NCBI RefSeq assembly: GCF_026239695.1
Contig: NZ_JAPIVS010000001.1
Span: 992,001-1,056,000, forward strand
DNA from: Pedobacter sp. MC2016-15
GTDB taxonomy: Bacteria; Bacteroidota; Bacteroidia; Sphingobacteriales; Sphingobacteriaceae
Length of the DNA: 64,000 bases
Direction: 5' to 3'
Shown piece after piece: positions 18,724 to 27,699 of the stretch (position 1 is its first letter; each line of letters opens with the position of its first letter). A program made the translations under genes and the position numbers. A model generated the notes under the pieces. That model had not been told where the DNA came from, searched no databases, and saw only the letters and a program-made list of their open reading frames with translations.

Positions 18724-19671
18724 CTATCTTTCTGATGCTTCCTTTGCTGTTCTGAAAAAAATTGCGGCCCGTTGAAGTTGATTTTCTTCGGCAAGATGAT
18801 CTCCGATATGATTAAGCAGGATAATACTTTCATCCATACCTCTGATCGCACTGTATAAACTATCTTCAATTTCTTCTGTCAATAATGATAACAGTGTATC
18901 TAAGGAATAAGCATGACCGGTATGACAACGAAAACGTATTAAGTTGCCGTCCACTATTTTTGATAAAACGCCATGGCATTCCGGACACGTGTATGGAGAC
19001 ATTGCACCTATATCAAGTGAGCCCTTGTGTAAAGCATTCTGTTGTGCGGCGATGTTGATTTCAATTTTGGTCTTCTCATCTTTAATCAGCGTACTTACGA
19101 TGTTTGTATCCTTGACCAGCTCAACCAGCAGGTCTGCCAGAGCTGAAACAGGGACAGTATAATCAACTTCTACTTCACGAAGCGCGCTTTCCGGCATGGA
19201 AGGCACTTCAGCATCTGCCGGATCCTGTACAATTGTAGTACCACCACTATACTTAATACGCCATAAACCTGCGGTTCCATCATCAAGACCGCCTGATAAG
19301 ACAACACCAATCACACGGCTGCCATAAGCATATGCAGCGCTTCGAAACAAAGGGTCAACTGCCGGCCTGAATCTATTTTCCTTGGGGCCGCGTGTCACCC
19401 TAACTTTCCCCTCTTCTACCAATAAATGATGGTCGGGAGGAGCAACATAGATTCGATTGCCCACAATTGGTTCGTTGTCATATGCATTGGCCGCATGGAT
19501 GGTATTGAGTTTATTAAATACATCAGGCAGTACTCCGCGCAAATCCGGACTCATATGCCATACAATAAATATTGATGCTTCGAAATCCGCAGGGAGGTCC
19601 AGTATCAATTTCTTTAATGCTTCAAAGCCACCTGCTGAGGCACCAATGACGATAATATCCCTTTTTTCCAT
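18724..19671 (-). CDS. stand-alone CheB-type methylesterase with zinc-ribbon-like tail
   Basis: 315 residues. The CheB catalytic triad is visible: Ser12 (GASAGG), His39 (VWHMSPD) and Asp131 (GGLDDGTAG). There is no receiver domain. The C-terminal 100 residues carry CPECHGVL and FRCHTGHAYS, a two-Cys plus Cys-His pattern seen in many orphan CheB proteins. No chemoreceptor, CheA or CheR gene is nearby, so it probably acts in a CheB/CheR-like signalling branch rather than chemotaxis. Confidence 0.86.
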   Translation of the reverse strand: MEKRDIIVIGASAGGFEALKKLILDLPADFEASIFIVWHMSPDLRGVLPDVFNKLNTIHAANAYDNEPIVGNRIYVAPPDHHLLVEEGKVRVTRGPKENRFRPAVDPLFRSAAYAYGSRVIGVVLSGGLDDGTAGLWRIKYSGGTTIVQDPADAEVPSMPESALREVEVDYTVPVSALADLLVELVKDTNIVSTLIKDEKTKIEINIAAQQNALHKGSLDIGAMSPYTCPECHGVLSKIVDGNLIRFRCHTGHAYSLDTLLSLLTEEIEDSLYSAIRGMDESIILLNHIGDHLAEENQLQRAAIFFRTAKEASER

Positions 19672-19893
19672 GATTTTATGTTAGTCCGGTTCACTACCGG
19701 ATTGATTAAAGGTAGTTATTTATTAACGTGGAATATGGATCTTGATCAACTAAGATCATTTTTATGGCGATGTGGTCAAATCAGTTAACCAACTATCACA
19801 TAGATTGACTGACATTCGGGGGCATTGTTGCACATTACCATAAATCTTGTATTTTTGTTGACCCATTACCGGCAACTCCTCAACACTGTTTTC

Positions 19894-20658
19894 ATGCAAA
19901 AAATTCAGAAAAGTACTAAACGCAATCTTATCCTTGGTTTTACCACTAGCTTATTTATTTTATTATTGAGTTCAGGCATTTCTTATTTCAGCATCCGCGA
20001 ATTGCTGGAGAGTCAGCGCTGGGTAGAGCATACTTCAGAGGTAAGTTCAACACTTGGCAATCTGATGTCAACGATGAAAGATGCCGAGACGGGGCAGCGC
20101 GGATACTTGTTGACCGGTGATGAAGCGTTTCTGGAACCATACAATGGATCAAAAAATAAAGTGATGGACTTATTTATCAACGCACAGAAACTAACCATTG
20201 ATAACCACAGTCAGCAGCATGATTTTCCAGCCCTTGAAAAGCTGATCAAAGAGAAATATAACATTATAGAGAGTACCATTGCGGATCGCAAACAGGGATT
20301 ACAACCATCAGTAAAGACCCTCTTGAGAGGAAAGGCAATTATGGATTCCGTGAGGACAATCATCAAAGTAATGAACATCAGGGAAGAGCAGTTAATGGTA
20401 GTGCGAAATGCGAAATTGAGTAAGTACGAGGTGATGACGCCAATTTTCATTGCGGTTGCGGCCCTGATCGGCATGCTCATCACACTGACATTCTATAGGA
20501 AAATCCAGGAAAGCATACTTATAGCCTCCAGATTAGAACAGGAGCTTGCTAATAAGAGATCATCTGTAGACCGCCAGGTTGAGATCATATCTAATGTCGC
20601 CAATAAAATCTCATCGGGCGACTACAGTGCAAGAATAGACAAAGATGATCTGTTATGA
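19894..20658 (+). CDS. CHASE3 membrane sensor without a kinase domain
   Basis: 254 residues from the ATG at 19894. A first TM helix (about 13-32) precedes a periplasmic CHASE3 domain (MKDAETGQRGYLLTGDEAFL is the signature) and a second TM helix (about 186-206). A short HAMP-like or coiled-coil stretch ends in GDYSARIDKDDLL. Homologous full-length proteins continue into GAF and histidine-kinase domains, but here a stop follows directly. It is either a truncated kinase or a kinase-free sensor. A facing XRE gene lies 12 bp beyond the stop. Confidence 0.78.
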   Translation: MQKIQKSTKRNLILGFTTSLFILLLSSGISYFSIRELLESQRWVEHTSEVSSTLGNLMSTMKDAETGQRGYLLTGDEAFLEPYNGSKNKVMDLFINAQKLTIDNHSQQHDFPALEKLIKEKYNIIESTIADRKQGLQPSVKTLLRGKAIMDSVRTIIKVMNIREEQLMVVRNAKLSKYEVMTPIFIAVAALIGMLITLTFYRKIQESILIASRLEQELANKRSSVDRQVEIISNVANKISSGDYSARIDKDDLL

Positions 20659-20670
20659 TAGGCATTTCGA

Positions 20671-20958
20671 TTACCTCTGCAATTTTAAGCTTGCTAAAAG
20701 ATCGTTCAACCTGTAGCCAGGTTCAAGCTTGCTGTAATCTGTATCAGACATAAAGAAGTAAACTGGATTGAGCTTGAAATGAGCAGCAAGCAGGCAGATA
20801 TGTTTAATATTATACTTTGCTGTCGATTTTTTGTTCTCTATATTTCCTATAAAGGAAGCTGAGCTATGAATAATACTTCCAATCTCACGCTGGGTTAAGC
20901 CCAGGTTCAATCTAAAATTTGTAATTCTGTCAATAATGAACTGCTCGAAATCAATCAT
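20671..20958 (-). CDS. XRE-family helix-turn-helix protein
   Basis: 95 residues. The helix-turn-helix spans about 18-50 (LTQREIGSIIHSSASFIGNI, then ENKKSTAKYNIKHI). The tail is short and carries no sensing domain. Target unknown. It converges with the CHASE3 gene, and the 190 bp upstream of its start are A+T-rich. Confidence 0.8.
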   Translation of the reverse strand: MIDFEQFIIDRITNFRLNLGLTQREIGSIIHSSASFIGNIENKKSTAKYNIKHICLLAAHFKLNPVYFFMSDTDYSKLEPGYRLNDLLASLKLQR

Positions 20959-21151
20959 AAGCTATTTAAATTTTTTTTGTGATTTTTTTCTGCCCTTTTG
21001 TGCAATTTACATACCAAAATTAACATTATCACAAAAAAAAATAAAGAAGCCTACACATATAGGTATAGTATACTACCAGAAATCTTGTAGGAGTATCCAT
21101 CTTTGACATTATTCGACATTAAATCTGTAATAAAATGAGGCCCTCCACTGG

Positions 21152-21520
21152 TCAATTCAAGATTTTTTCTACGGTTTCCAGCAATTGGTCATAGTCAAAT
21201 GGCTTGGCTATAAATGCAGTAGCTTGTGCATGATCTGCAATTTCTTTACCATCCCTGCTTGCAGAGATCACTATAACCGGTAAATTCTTATAATCAGGAT
21301 GATTACGAATCATTTGCAAAATCTGGTCCCCGGATAATACCGGCATCCAGAGATCTATGATCACCAGGTCTGGCGATTGCCTGTCTATCAGTGATTTAAC
21401 ATTTAAACTGTTTATCTCAGAGATAATTGTATGGCCCGTTTCTTCAAGTATAAGTTGCAGCACATCCAAAATTCCTTCATCATCATCACAAATTAATATC
21501 TTTTTATTGCTGCTCATCAT
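21152..21520 (-). CDS. single-domain response regulator
   Basis: 122 residues from the ATG at 21520 (a second start is 3 bp later). The receiver fold is complete: acidic pair in ILICDDDEG, phospho-acceptor Asp in LVIIDLWMP, Ser/Thr in VIVISASRD and Lys in FIAKPFDYDQ. No output domain is present. The start overlaps the end of the LOV kinase gene by 17 bp, so it is almost certainly that kinase's partner in a phosphorelay. Confidence 0.87.
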   Translation of the reverse strand: MMSSNKKILICDDDEGILDVLQLILEETGHTIISEINSLNVKSLIDRQSPDLVIIDLWMPVLSGDQILQMIRNHPDYKNLPVIVISASRDGKEIADHAQATAFIAKPFDYDQLLETVEKILN

Positions 21521-23063
21521 TATTTTTCCCTTTTTTTGGAAGTGTAAAACTAAACGTTGATCCTTTGCCCTTTTCACTTTCAACCCACAACGTACCATTG
21601 TGATTTTTTATGATCTGATCACATATATACAGCCCTATTCCCATACCGGGAAAACGCTTTTGTATATCGCTGCCTCTGTAAAATCTTTCAAAGATCCTTT
21701 TTTTGTCTTCAGCATTCATGCCTATACCGTAATCCTTTACAGAAACCTTTACAAATTCACTGACATTAGAGATGTTGAGATCTACCTGTTTGGATTGAGG
21801 GGCATACTTGATCGCATTTGACAACAGATTGTTGAGCACCTGAATGATATGCGTCTCGTCTGCATTGACTATCGCATTGGTATGACCAGTCAAGACAATC
21901 TTATGGTCATGAGCTGAAGCCTGGAAACCATCAACAACCTCATTGATCATGCGGTCAAAATCAAAATCAGCATGATGTAATTCGATATTGCCTGTCTGAA
22001 TTCTTGATACATCAAGTAATTCTGCAATCAGGTTATTTAACCTCTCCACATATTTAGACACCTTTCCAAGAGTAGAGCCAAATTTTTCTGAGGCATCATC
22101 AGGCATGGTACGTTCTAATACCTGCAGATATCCTTTTATGGTTGTCAGAGGTGTTTTAAGTTCATGGCTGGCTATCGATAAAAAGTCATCCTTACGCCGT
22201 TCAATTTCTTTACGGTCAGTAATATCCTCAATGGCCAGTAAGATCTGGTCTTTAAACTGCCCTTCAAGTTCTATTCTGTACGCATTCAATAACATCAGTT
22301 TCCTTCCAATATGCGGAAAATCATGTTCAACCTCAAAGTCAACCACAGGATTATTTGTAGGAAGAATTTTCACCAATAGTTCCCGCAGCTGCGGTATATC
22401 CCACTGGTTATTTCCAAGGGCATACAGCTCTTTGCCAACGGTCTCTTCAAGGGTTACTTTGAAAGTTTTTAAAAAGTAATAATTTGCACTTATTACATTG
22501 AACTTTGGATCAAGTACAAGAAGACCTTCTCTGACCGTTTCAATAATACTGGTCAGAAACGCTTCACTGTCTCTCAGTGCTAAAGTCCTTTCGTCAATTT
22601 TCTTCTCCATCAATGCTTTTTGCTGACGGAGATCATGTTCAACTTTTTTCCTGGCGGTGATATCGTTCTGAACACCTATAAAATGAGTTACTTTTCCTTC
22701 ACTATCCTTAACCGGAGCCATATATAGCTCATTCCAGAATAAGTCACCGTTTTTTCGGTAATTCCTGATTTCCACATTCGTACTATCTCCATTTTTAATA
22801 GCAGCAGCCAGCGTTTCACGCACCTCCTGGTTTCTATCATCTGCCTGCAGGAAACGACAATTGTGTCCAATGATCTCGTTACGGCGGTAGCCACTAATAT
22901 TCTCGAATGCAACGTTACAATAGATGATTGGATTATCCGGCAGACGATTGTCTGTAATGACAATGCCGGAGATTGATGAATCTAGAGCTATGGTGAGTAA
23001 ATCAAAATTTTCTATAAGGGAATCTCCGGAAAGCGCAAATTTCCCATCTTGAAATGTTGCCAA
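21504..23063 (-). CDS. LOV-domain blue-light histidine kinase
   Basis: 519 residues. The N-terminal LOV domain (about 25-140) has the photochemical motif GHNCRFLQ with the adduct cysteine Cys69. The flavin-contacting residues Asn101, Asn111 and Gln132 are in NYRKNGDLFWNEL and FIGVQNDIT. A second PAS domain (about 165-280) follows. The kinase core has the H-box SHELKTPL, N-box NAIKYAP and G-boxes DYGIGM and GMGIGLYI. It should autophosphorylate in response to blue light and pass the phosphate to the overlapping receiver gene. It is cytoplasmic. Confidence 0.9.
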   Translation of the reverse strand: MATFQDGKFALSGDSLIENFDLLTIALDSSISGIVITDNRLPDNPIIYCNVAFENISGYRRNEIIGHNCRFLQADDRNQEVRETLAAAIKNGDSTNVEIRNYRKNGDLFWNELYMAPVKDSEGKVTHFIGVQNDITARKKVEHDLRQQKALMEKKIDERTLALRDSEAFLTSIIETVREGLLVLDPKFNVISANYYFLKTFKVTLEETVGKELYALGNNQWDIPQLRELLVKILPTNNPVVDFEVEHDFPHIGRKLMLLNAYRIELEGQFKDQILLAIEDITDRKEIERRKDDFLSIASHELKTPLTTIKGYLQVLERTMPDDASEKFGSTLGKVSKYVERLNNLIAELLDVSRIQTGNIELHHADFDFDRMINEVVDGFQASAHDHKIVLTGHTNAIVNADETHIIQVLNNLLSNAIKYAPQSKQVDLNISNVSEFVKVSVKDYGIGMNAEDKKRIFERFYRGSDIQKRFPGMGIGLYICDQIIKNHNGTLWVESEKGKGSTFSFTLPKKGKNNDEQQ

Positions 23064-23167
23064 ATTTAAAAAATGAATAATGTAATAATAAACTGTTTCT
23101 TAAGTGAGTTCTGCCCCACAAAAAATGCTCCAAAGAACATTTATGTTTACTTTTGTATATTTTTTCG

Positions 23168-24262
23168 CTATTGATCATCATCAATAGCTCCTAAAATCAA
23201 CTTAATCTTACCATCGAGTTCATAAATAGCCCGCTCTAGCATATCAAACTCCTCCATCTCCTGAAAAGAATCATGTAATCTTATCAACGTTATCAAGCCC
23301 ATGATCGACGCTACTGGCCTGCGGAACTCATGTGATTGAATAAAGGCAATCTCATTCAGACGTTCATTTTGTAGCCTTACTGTCTGCTCATTCTCTACCC
23401 TCCTGTTCACATCTGAAACGTTGACAGAAACACCTATAATGCTCCCTTCATAGTTAAATGCTGGCTCAAACTTGACTAAACGCCAGTTGTCTTTTACACC
23501 CATTTTGAGGTTACGCTCATCATACACCGCGGTTCCGGTTAAAGCTTTCCGGTAATCACGATAAAACTCACGAAGGTTTTCGTGCTTTATATAATCTATC
23601 ATAGATTTTCCTTTTTCCATTTGCAGTCCATATGCGCTTTTTACATGACTTTCCCAGGACCGATTAAATGCAAGCACCTGAAAATTCTGATCCAGGAGCA
23701 AATGATGATCAATGGAGCTTTCAAAAAAGGATTTAAGTTCAATCTCCGAGCGTTTAGTATCAATGTATAAATCTTTCAGCACCTGAAGGCTCATATCAAA
23801 ATACATTAATTGCACTACCTGTTTCGCCAAAGCTCTCAGAACTTCAATTTGCGTATCAGTAAGAGAGTTGGGTGATTGATCTATCACACAAAGGCTGCCG
23901 ATAGTATAGCCGTCATCGGTACTTAAGGGCGCCCCGGCATAAAAACGGATATGAGGATCTGCAAGCACCAGCGGATTGCTGTGAAACCTTTCATCACATG
24001 TTGCGTCAGGAACAATCACCACATCACGCTTTTTGATTACATAATCACAGAAAGCATCTTCTCTGCTTGTTGTATCAAATTTGAATGCCTGCTTGATCAA
24101 AACATATTGGGTATCGTGATCGATTAATGTGATCAGGGCACTCTTTGTACCACAAACCTTGGCTGCAAGCATTACAATTTCCTGCAATTCCTTTTCCTTG
24201 CTGAAGTTCAGTTTCAAGAATTTATTAACTGCCTGCTGTCGTTCGAGCTCTTTATAAGGCAT
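23168..24262 (-). CDS. GAF-PAS signalling protein with an orphan dimerisation helix
   Basis: 364 residues. A GAF domain covers about 20-165 (AFCDYVIKKRDVVIVPDATC; FYAGAPLSTDDGYTIGSLCV). A PAS domain covers about 175-290, and a DHp-like helix ends the protein with the H-box FIQSHEFRRPVASIMGL. No ATP-binding domain follows, so it cannot phosphorylate itself. It may dimerise with, or be phosphorylated by, another kinase such as the LOV kinase 104 bp downstream. Confidence 0.83.
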   Translation of the reverse strand: MPYKELERQQAVNKFLKLNFSKEKELQEIVMLAAKVCGTKSALITLIDHDTQYVLIKQAFKFDTTSREDAFCDYVIKKRDVVIVPDATCDERFHSNPLVLADPHIRFYAGAPLSTDDGYTIGSLCVIDQSPNSLTDTQIEVLRALAKQVVQLMYFDMSLQVLKDLYIDTKRSEIELKSFFESSIDHHLLLDQNFQVLAFNRSWESHVKSAYGLQMEKGKSMIDYIKHENLREFYRDYRKALTGTAVYDERNLKMGVKDNWRLVKFEPAFNYEGSIIGVSVNVSDVNRRVENEQTVRLQNERLNEIAFIQSHEFRRPVASIMGLITLIRLHDSFQEMEEFDMLERAIYELDGKIKLILGAIDDDQ

Positions 24263-24503
24263 AAGGATAATGATGTGAAAATTAAATAATAAAGCATATG
24301 ACCTAGGAGCTATACATAGGGGTTATGCTAGAAAACTCAATGCAATATGGGATTATTGTGGAAAATTATCAACAATATTAACCAAATAACCCCAATTTCA
24401 CAGTATCAAAACTCCGGCCAATTAAAATGTTTATCTCGGTTCTGATTGAGTACTTCAAAGTATACAATCAAAAACCAATAATATGATTTTATGTTATACC
24501 TCC

Positions 24504-25028
24504 ATGAAATCAACAAACTATAAATTGGAAGACATTTTCAGTATCCATTTAAATGAACTTTTTAAAGCTGAAAAAGATTATTTACTATATTTTGATAAGC
24601 TATCTGCTTCAACGACTACTGAAGAATTGAGGTCAGCATTGTCAGCAGACCGTTCAGGCCAGGCGAGTCATGTCTCCCGATTAGAAAAAATTGTTGATTC
24701 TATTGAGATCACACCTGCTATTGGCATTGATGAGCTGCACACTGCGGTAGAAAAACAGCTAAAAAAAATAGTTAAAGATAGAAAGAAGCCAGGCCTTTTT
24801 AAGGATATACAAATCCTAAAGGTGCTCAAAGATATCTATGGGATTAAAATTTCCTCATATAGCAGTCTGCAGGTAATTGCAGAAAACCTTGACATGGAAC
24901 ACCCAGCACTCATGCTTGAGCAGTCACTCGAAGACTCCAGGAATAATATCGCTTACCTGATACAGATTGAAAGGAATATTATTTATCCTCAGTTTAAAAG
25001 TAAAAGTGATAACGTGCAAAAAAAATGA
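24504..25028 (+). CDS. DUF892 (YciE/YciF-like) ferritin-like protein
   Basis: 174 residues from the ATG at 24504; an upstream ATG at 24483 would add seven residues. The DUF892 pattern is clear: KLEDIFSIHLNELFKAEKDY, LSADRSGQASHVSRLEKI and a four-helix-bundle layout. The family is induced by stress and may bind metal, but its role is unsettled. It starts a run of small stress-type genes. Confidence 0.82.
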   Translation: MKSTNYKLEDIFSIHLNELFKAEKDYLLYFDKLSASTTTEELRSALSADRSGQASHVSRLEKIVDSIEITPAIGIDELHTAVEKQLKKIVKDRKKPGLFKDIQILKVLKDIYGIKISSYSSLQVIAENLDMEHPALMLEQSLEDSRNNIAYLIQIERNIIYPQFKSKSDNVQKK

Positions 25029-25171
25029 TAATGACAACTCTCACCAGCTATACTTATTAGTTATCTACCTACTAACACCTTCCCAAAATAAATTCCTTAT
25101 CTTCGAATAAGTTTATTCCATCCTTCCACTATACAATCAATAACTATTTGAGTCATTCAAAATTAAATATC

Positions 25172-25675
25172 ATGGAACATTCTCTTGTCTACATGAGCAA
25201 GGCTGATCCTCTTGTATCCAATAAAGAGTTACAGCGCATTCTAAAGGAATCCATTCAATGGAATACCGATCATGGAATCACAGGTATGCTGATTTACGTG
25301 GAAGGTTTATTTGCCAGTTTAGAAGAACGCAGCATTAATTCCTCTGTAACTGGCAGATTTATGCAGGTACTGGAAGGATCAAAACAAGAAGTAGATGATA
25401 TTTTTAGTAAGATCAAGCTCGATAAGAGGCACACTAATATCGTCGTCCTGCAGCGGGAAGACAAAAAGTTCAGAGACTTTGAAAACTGGTGGATGGGATT
25501 CCAGTCATTTACATTGGAAGAATATTCTACGCTTCCCGGATTTTTCAATCTCGACAGTTCATTTATCGATTTTGCCGCTGAACAATCAGAAAATCGTCCT
25601 CTCCAATTTTTAAAATCGTTCTATCAGCGGGGTCTTCAGGAGGATTCAATTTTTGGTAATAAAAATGATCAGTAA
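25172..25675 (+). CDS. BLUF-domain blue-light sensor
   Basis: 167 residues from the ATG at 25172. The BLUF pattern is complete: Tyr7 (LVYMSKA), Asn31 (WNTDHGITGML), Gln65 (GRFMQVLEGS), then RHTNIVVL and WWMGF. These are the residues that form the flavin hydrogen-bond switch. About 17 extra residues sit between the second strand and the Gln strand, where typical BLUF domains have a tight turn. There is no output domain beyond a short helical tail, so it should act through protein contacts. Confidence 0.87.
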   Translation: MEHSLVYMSKADPLVSNKELQRILKESIQWNTDHGITGMLIYVEGLFASLEERSINSSVTGRFMQVLEGSKQEVDDIFSKIKLDKRHTNIVVLQREDKKFRDFENWWMGFQSFTLEEYSTLPGFFNLDSSFIDFAAEQSENRPLQFLKSFYQRGLQEDSIFGNKNDQ

Positions 25676-25731
25676 AGTATTTAAAACTATTCTCTCTACC
25701 ACATGTAGTAGCCATAACTAATTTATTTACT

Positions 25732-25989
25732 ATGAGTTCGAACGCAGAAAAAGGCAAAGAAGAGAAAGCAGTTTCCGTACTAAAAGAAGTGAATCAAAAA
25801 GCAGCTGAAAAGCCCGTTGAGGATGCTGTTCCAAAAGATGATCAGCCCAGCTCTGAAGAAGCTGCTGAACAAGTTAAAGGAAGTGACGCAGATGTAGATC
25901 AGCACGTAGGTTTTGATGATCAGGCCAGCTCTGAAGAAGCTGCCGATGAAAGCAGGGGCAGTGACGCAGATACGGATCAGAGTACCTAA
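25732..25989 (+). CDS. small acidic repeat protein
   Basis: 85 residues, highly acidic and probably disordered. A 22-residue unit is present twice (25837-25902 and 25915-25980), each of the form DDQ.SSEEAAE..(K/R)GSDAD.DQ, separated by four residues. Comparable small acidic proteins accompany stress genes in Bacteroidota; I know of no demonstrated function. Confidence 0.65.
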   Translation: MSSNAEKGKEEKAVSVLKEVNQKAAEKPVEDAVPKDDQPSSEEAAEQVKGSDADVDQHVGFDDQASSEEAADESRGSDADTDQST

Positions 25990-26060
25990 GGTGCAAGCCC
26001 GATCCGGTATTGCGTACAAGATTTCATTTTTCAGTTTGACAAATTACAACCAGACATCAT

Positions 26061-26333
26061 ATGAGTGAACATACAACAATCCAAAATGATGACAGGTTTG
26101 TCAATCGAATCAGAGTTTTTGAAGAGCGTATAGCAATTTTACAAGACGCCTATGCCTATTGGTTTGAGATGCGACGTACGCCAACGAATCCTGCAGCTAA
26201 TGATGGAATACAAAATTATTATCGTTATTACCTTGATTCCAATAACAATATCGCTTTGTATGTCAAAGATACATTGCATCTGGAAATTCGTTTGGAGTGT
26301 ACAACCGCTTTCAATGACATTTTTCCATCTTAA
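26061..26333 (+). CDS. small hypothetical protein
   Basis: 90 residues with an aromatic-rich centre (YAYWFEMRRTPTNPAANDGI). No signal peptide and no recognised family. It sits between two other small genes on the same strand, 72 bp and 47 bp away, so it may share their transcript. Confidence 0.6.
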   Translation: MSEHTTIQNDDRFVNRIRVFEERIAILQDAYAYWFEMRRTPTNPAANDGIQNYYRYYLDSNNNIALYVKDTLHLEIRLECTTAFNDIFPS

Positions 26334-26379
26334 AAATTAACAGTCTCTGTTAAAATTATAAACAATTAAATTAAATCCT

Positions 26380-26541
26380 ATGAATGAAGATTTGTTTTTA
26401 AAAGGCCAGCGTGTCATTACACCAGACGGTGATGGCGAAGTGGTAGATTCGATCGGGCATACCATCAGCGTTAAGCTTGACAGCGGAGATATCAAAGAGT
26501 TTGAAGCTGAAGATTTGCGTGACGACAATAGTGCCGGCTAA
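26380..26541 (+). CDS. very small beta-rich protein
   Basis: 53 residues starting MNEDLFLKGQRVITPDGDGE. The pattern of alternating strands (GQRVITPDGDGEVVDSI, then ISVKLDSGDIKEFEAEDL) resembles SH3/KOW-like barrels that recur in Bacteroidota as tiny stand-alone proteins. Its stop codon overlaps the stop of the facing glycosyltransferase gene by 4 bp. Confidence 0.7.
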   Translation: MNEDLFLKGQRVITPDGDGEVVDSIGHTISVKLDSGDIKEFEAEDLRDDNSAG

Positions 26542-27641
26542 GAGTTAATAATCCTCCCCTTCCAGCCTATGGTTTTGGTGGATGTGCGATGCACTGCGAG
26601 ATAGCCAATATGTAGCAGGCTCAGCATCTGTAAAGGATGCAGACAAGCATTCACCAAGCCCTTCTGGCCTGATAAACTTGATGTCATGAGTCTGGTCAGT
26701 ATAATAATGGTACATAAGGCGACGATCAGGTAAAGGTTCATAGTGGCAAATACCACCAGGGGGCCTCCTAATACACAGCTCAGAAACAAGATAAAAAGTG
26801 GTATACTATCATTAAATGGAGTGATAAAGTTTTTGCTAAAGCCATCGATGGCATCCCGGTAAGAACTATACATTCTGCAACTAAACAAACCATTGGCCAT
26901 CAAAGAGTCACCTGCTTCACCCTCAGTTTTTAGCAAACGCATAATTTTGATATCTTCAGTCACCTCCTTTCGTACCCGGGCATGCCACTGATGTTTTTTA
27001 TATAATGCTGCATCAAATAACATAAACTGACCACATGCTGCAGCAAATACCGGATTAGAATTGCCAAAAATCAATTTAAGTGGCAATAAGGTGAGCAAGA
27101 GGTAATTCATTAGTGGGATCACCCTTTTCTCGCCGATTGTTTTCATCTGCTGATCAGGAAATAGACTGAGCAACGATAGCTGGTTCCTTTTCATATGTGC
27201 AATCGCGCTACCTAATAATCCTGATTCAAAGCTCACATCAGCGTCTATAAAAAGAAAGTACTTTCCGGAAGCCTCCTGCGCCAGTTGCCAGCAAGCAAAA
27301 TTTTTACCCGTCCAACCTTTCTGAAGCGGCATTCCATTGATTACCCTGATATTACTTTTTGACTTAGCATAACTTTGCGCCAGCTTTAAAGTGTTATCCG
27401 TCGAATTATCATTCAGCACAAGTACCTCATAATTTCTGCAATCCTGGGACTGGATCGATTCCAGCAAATGTATAATATTATGTTCCTCGTTGCGTACCGG
27501 AATTAGTATTGATATCTTTTCTTCGTAGAAAACATTGTTCGGTACCAGCTTAGGCATAGAGAAAAAGTTATATCCTGCAACTAATAAACGAGCGATCAAA
27601 AACAGAAATATGAGAGAGAGGATAATAGTCACAGAAATCAA
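26538..27641 (-). CDS. membrane-bound family-2 glycosyltransferase (CrtQ-like)
   Basis: 367 residues. An N-terminal TM helix is followed by a GT-A catalytic domain: ISILIPVRNEEHNI, the metal-binding motif FIDADV, and VTEDIKIMRL. Two to three further TM helices close the protein. The arrangement matches glycosyltransferases acting on carotenoids or lipids (CrtQ type) in the inner membrane. No carotenoid gene is in view, so the acceptor is open. Confidence 0.83.
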   Translation of the reverse strand: MISVTIILSLIFLFLIARLLVAGYNFFSMPKLVPNNVFYEEKISILIPVRNEEHNIIHLLESIQSQDCRNYEVLVLNDNSTDNTLKLAQSYAKSKSNIRVINGMPLQKGWTGKNFACWQLAQEASGKYFLFIDADVSFESGLLGSAIAHMKRNQLSLLSLFPDQQMKTIGEKRVIPLMNYLLLTLLPLKLIFGNSNPVFAAACGQFMLFDAALYKKHQWHARVRKEVTEDIKIMRLLKTEGEAGDSLMANGLFSCRMYSSYRDAIDGFSKNFITPFNDSIPLFILFLSCVLGGPLVVFATMNLYLIVALCTIIILTRLMTSSLSGQKGLVNACLHPLQMLSLLHIGYLAVHRTSTKTIGWKGRIINS

Positions 27642-27699
27642 TTTTGACTAGAACCCACAGATCGGCATTTAGTTCTAACTAATTGCATTCTATGAGCTA

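Noticed and set aside
25837..25980. Tandem repeat inside the acidic protein as a possible CRISPR or mobile repeat
   Set aside because: Two in-frame 66-bp units with coding-type divergence, best explained as a protein-level duplication.
26380..26541. Possible artefact of the 4-bp tail-to-tail overlap with the glycosyltransferase
   Set aside because: The 53-residue product has a natural beta-barrel-like pattern, so I kept it as a gene; overlap of stop codons is common in compact genomes.
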